A program made the translations under genes and the position numbers. The notes beneath the pieces are model-generated. The model made no database searches. It was given only the letters and a program-made list of their open reading frames with translations, and had not been told where the DNA came from. DNA of 8,118 nt. Origin: Desulfuromonadales bacterium. Its GTDB lineage: Bacteria; Desulfobacterota; Desulfuromonadia; Desulfuromonadales; BM103. The stretch covers positions 1-8,118 of the forward strand of contig DAOVNV010000105.1 of NCBI GenBank assembly GCA_030630015.1, given 5' to 3'. Each line of letters opens with the position of its first letter. Within the stretch, counting starts at the first letter, position 1. Shown here piece by piece: positions 5,237-8,118 of the stretch.

Positions 5237-8118
5237 TTATTCAGCAAGAAAAGAAAGGGGCAGCGACAAAAATACAGTTGTACCCACCCCCACCTGACTT
5301 TCATAACGCACACTACCGCCATGATCCTCGAGGATATTTCTGATCACCGGGACTCCGAGTCCGACTCCGAAATTCTTGGTGCTGAACATCGGTTCGAAAA
5401 TCCGCTCCATCACTTCCTCGCTGATTCCGGGACCATTATCCCTGATTAATATCTCGCAACAATCGTCGGCTTTACGAGTGATAGCTTCCAAGTGAGGCTG
5501 CCCCCCATCATCTTTTTCTTCGAGAGCATGCAGCGCATTGGAAATGGTATTGATCAAGGCTCTTCTTAAACGATCCGGGTCAGCCTGGACGGTCAGGTTG
5601 GCACCCAGACTGACATCCAGCCTGACACCCTCTGGCCAGGGCATTTCATCGAGCACCGACGTCAACCACGCATTTATATCCAAAGAGACTGTTTGAAGTT
5701 CCCGGCGCTTCGAGAAATCGAGCAGTTCACTGATAATTCCATCGCAACGCTGTACGTTCCTCTCTGCCAGTTCAAGCGGCCGCTGCAAGCGTTGCAACTG
5801 ATCGTGATCCATAGTCTCTCTGAGCAGATAGAGCGCGTTTGAGACGGTCCCCAAAGGGTTGCGGATTTCGTGGCTGACAGTTGCTGTCAGCTGGCCAAGC
5901 ACAGCCAGGCGCTCACTCTGCACCAGTTCATCCTGAGCCTTTTCCAATTCAATGGTCCGTTGGGCAACCAACTCTTCCAGGTGCTGGCGATAACGGTGCA
6001 GTTCCTCTTCGAAAGCTTTACGCTCAGTGACATCCTGAACCATAGAAATCACTCCCACAACCTTCCCCCGGGAATCCTTCAAGGGTGTATTAACCCAATC
6101 ACAGATGATCTTGCGACCATCTTTGGTCAGGTTAGCGTTCTCGCTGCGTACCAGCATGTCTCCTGCCATGTTTTGCTGCAAGAGACCTTCCGCCATCGGC
6201 CATACTTCGTCATCCAGAATCCGGCCGCGCATCGACTGCCCAAGCATTTCTTCCTGGGTAAAACCGAACATTTTTTCTGCTACAGGATTCCATAAATCGA
6301 CGGTAAACCGGGACGACAGGACCATGCACCCCATCGGCATATAATCGATCAGAAGTTGCAGCCGCTCGTTGACTTCCTTCAACTGTTCCTCTGCCAATTT
6401 GCGATCAGTGATATCCCGTACCACAGCCAGGGTACGTTCTACGTCACCGATCATGGCTCGCCGCAAGGAAACTTCTGTCCAGAAGAGTTCACCGGATTTC
6501 CTGCGAGCGTACCATTCAAAGACAGCCTCACCCTGTTCATACGCCTGACGAATTCTCGCTCTGGCCTCTTTTGCTGAATAGGGACTGCTGCCAAGGCTGA
6601 GATCGTTTATTTGCTGCTGCAAGGCCTCGTCAAAAGTGTAACCGTACATCTCCAGCATCGCCCGATTGACATCTTTGATCTGTCCCGTGTGAATATCGTG
6701 AATGAAAATGGCATCACCGGTCGCATTAAAAATCTCCCGGTAATTCTGTTCACTACGGAGCAGCTCTTCGTCCAGCTCCTTCTGGCGGGTAATGTTGATC
6801 ATCACGCCAAGGATACTCACCGGATTATCGTTTTCATAAACCACCCTGACCAGGTCCTTCATCCAGACAGTCCGACCATCGGCGGCAACCATCCGATACT
6901 CACACCCATGATCCCGGCCCTGCTCAACCATGAGCCGGCAATAACTGATCGTGGTCTCGCGGTCTTCGGGGTGCAGTTGGTTGGCCCAGAATTCCGGATC
7001 ATTCAGCCAGGACTCCACCGGGAAACCGAGAAAATCCTCGGTCTTGCGACTGACAAACGAAAACTTCCGAGTCGCATAATTCCGCTCCCAAACGATCCCG
7101 TCAATCGAGTTGACCAGATCGCGGAAACGACTTTCACTGGCGAGGATCGAGGTTTCACGATCCTCGATATCCTGGGTCATGTCGGTGATCTTTTCAGCCA
7201 GCCGATCGATTTCCTTGTAACCGGAGGACTGGTGCCGGAAATCATAATTACCCTTGCCAATCTGTTCGACCCCTTCGCCAAGAATCGCCAGGGGGCTCAA
7301 CAAACGTCGTGCGCTGCGTAGTGCAACCGTTCCTGCAAGGGCAACCCCCAACGCCATGAATGCAACCAGCAGGTTGCGCAGATTGCGTAAGGGCGCCGTC
7401 ACCGTTTCCATATCCACCCCAACCCACACAGCCCAACCCGTTACAGGAAGCCGAACCGCACTTTCTATGTAAGTCAGTCCGTGGTGCTGGCCTTTGACGG
7501 TTATGTCTTTGCCGGCCAGGGCCGACTCGACTTCGGGATGAAAACTGAAGTTGATCCGCTGTATGGCCAACTCGGCATTCGAATGCGCGATGAGCATCCC
7601 GTTGCGATCTACGATGGCGAATTCAGCCTTGGCCCCTTGGGAATAGAGGAGCAGGAATTGACTGAGACGCCCCAGGCTGATGTCGCCGAGCAGGAAGCCG
7701 TCAGCGAGAGGCAAACCCAACGTAACGGCAGGTTCTCCCGTGACCGGGGACACAAAAGTGTCGCTCCAGGACGGCCTCTTCATTTCCCGCACTTTCCGAA
7801 ACAGGGCGTGAGAGGAAAAATTAATCTGCTTGTAGTCCTCCCTGCGCGACGCTGCCTGGAGATCCAGACCGAGATTGACGATCTTGTAGTTGCGGTCGAG
7901 AATATATATGGATTCGAAAAATTGGGAATTTTGAACAGTCTGTTCAAGATACCTGTCGATAGCACCAGGTTTGAGGATTTGGCGGTCGGCATAGACCTTC
8001 CCGACCAGTTGCAGGTCGAGTTTCACCTCGGAGAGGAATTGTTCAGTTTCCTCGCCGATGTCACGGGCCAAAAGCTGGTTGCGCTCTTCAAGGCCTTCGA
8101 GCAACCGGTTTTCAAGAA
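5237..8118 (-). CDS. Membrane sensor histidine kinase with Cache, HAMP and three PAS domains (5' end outside window)
   Basis: An ATP-dependent sensor kinase expected to phosphorylate a response regulator not encoded in the window. The frame stays open to the window edge; the codon at 8104 is TTG and four more in-frame codons precede it, so the true start and first membrane helix lie beyond. Counting from that TTG, residues 1-240 form an extracytoplasmic Cache-type ligand domain (AIVDRNGMLIAHS at about 163-175, then VTGWAVWVGV at 221-230). A membrane helix spans about 243-263 and HAMP about 264-316. Three PAS/PAC units follow at about 324-440, 450-569 and 580-696, then a coiled coil to 735. 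The HisKA box is VSHEIRNPLGT with phosphoacceptor H745. HATPase motifs are N852 and N856, DNGPGI 889-894, FEPMF 903-907 and GVGLGV 913-918. All kinase motifs are present, so it should be active; the HATPase resembles the NtrB-like class. The three PAS units suggest added cytoplasmic sensing, but no cofactor is evident. It is 396 bases from cheB on the same strand. Confidence 0.95.
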   Translation of the reverse strand, partial: LENRLLEGLEERNQLLARDIGEETEQFLSEVKLDLQLVGKVYADRQILKPGAIDRYLEQTVQNSQFFESIYILDRNYKIVNLGLDLQAASRREDYKQINFSSHALFRKVREMKRPSWSDTFVSPVTGEPAVTLGLPLADGFLLGDISLGRLSQFLLLYSQGAKAEFAIVDRNGMLIAHSNAELAIQRINFSFHPEVESALAGKDITVKGQHHGLTYIESAVRLPVTGWAVWVGVDMETVTAPLRNLRNLLVAFMALGVALAGTVALRSARRLLSPLAILGEGVEQIGKGNYDFRHQSSGYKEIDRLAEKITDMTQDIEDRETSILASESRFRDLVNSIDGIVWERNYATRKFSFVSRKTEDFLGFPVESWLNDPEFWANQLHPEDRETTISYCRLMVEQGRDHGCEYRMVAADGRTVWMKDLVRVVYENDNPVSILGVMINITRQKELDEELLRSEQNYREIFNATGDAIFIHDIHTGQIKDVNRAMLEMYGYTFDEALQQQINDLSLGSSPYSAKEARARIRQAYEQGEAVFEWYARRKSGELFWTEVSLRRAMIGDVERTLAVVRDITDRKLAEEQLKEVNERLQLLIDYMPMGCMVLSSRFTVDLWNPVAEKMFGFTQEEMLGQSMRGRILDDEVWPMAEGLLQQNMAGDMLVRSENANLTKDGRKIICDWVNTPLKDSRGKVVGVISMVQDVTERKAFEEELHRYRQHLEELVAQRTIELEKAQDELVQSERLAVLGQLTATVSHEIRNPLGTVSNALYLLRETMDHDQLQRLQRPLELAERNVQRCDGIISELLDFSKRRELQTVSLDINAWLTSVLDEMPWPEGVRLDVSLGANLTVQADPDRLRRALINTISNALHALEEKDDGGQPHLEAITRKADDCCEILIRDNGPGISEEVMERIFEPMFSTKNFGVGLGVPVIRNILEDHGGSVRYESQVGVGTTVFLSLPLSFLAE

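Noticed and set aside
6611..7321. 236-codon plus-strand open frame
   Set aside because: Antisense to the PAS/HAMP region of the sensor kinase. It arises from codon bias of the real gene and shows no family motif.
8102..8104. TTG at 8104 as the start of the sensor kinase
   Set aside because: The frame continues open to the window edge, and the Cache domain needs an upstream membrane helix, so the gene begins outside the window.

Overview
The window looks like a stretch of signal-transduction genes from a Gram-negative, respiring deltaproteobacterium, probably of the Desulfuromonadales/Geobacterales type. This rests on gene style, not on a marker gene: long PAS/Cache sensor kinases, a c-type heme sensor domain (DUF3365/Tll0287-like, CxxCH) fused to a c-di-GMP module, and a cheB-cheD chemosensory fragment. 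No rRNA, tRNA, CRISPR array, insertion sequence or phage gene is visible.

Layout. All five well-supported genes lie on the minus strand, so transcription runs from high to low coordinates. The order is: a Cache/HAMP/triple-PAS histidine kinase (5237-8118, its 5' end outside the window); about 396 bases without a convincing gene, holding a sigma-54-like promoter candidate and a hairpin (4841-5236); a CheB cut short at its C terminus (4058-4840); a small soluble kinase-like protein whose phosphoacceptor His is Asn (3083-3973); cheD, two bases behind it (2571-3080); and a membrane-anchored heme-c sensor with degenerate GGDEF and intact EAL domains (440-2491). On the plus strand, converging on the EAL gene, is one short ORF with a strong ribosome binding site (173-412), of unknown function.

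How the genes may work together. CheB and CheD are chemoreceptor adaptation enzymes (methylesterase/glutaminase and deamidase). The EAL protein would lower c-di-GMP in response to a periplasmic heme signal, and the large kinase would sense an extracytoplasmic ligand. A shared role in adjusting motility or surface behaviour to redox or chemical cues is plausible but inferred only from adjacency.

The most notable observation is that three neighbouring genes each carry a lost catalytic element. CheB ends before the region that supplies its catalytic Asp, the 296-residue kinase has Asn in place of the H-box His with its ATP-binding motifs intact, and the GGDEF domain of the EAL protein has lost its signature. 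CheD, the EAL domain and the large kinase look intact. This could be decay, or a module rebuilt from non-catalytic, protein-binding versions of these enzymes.
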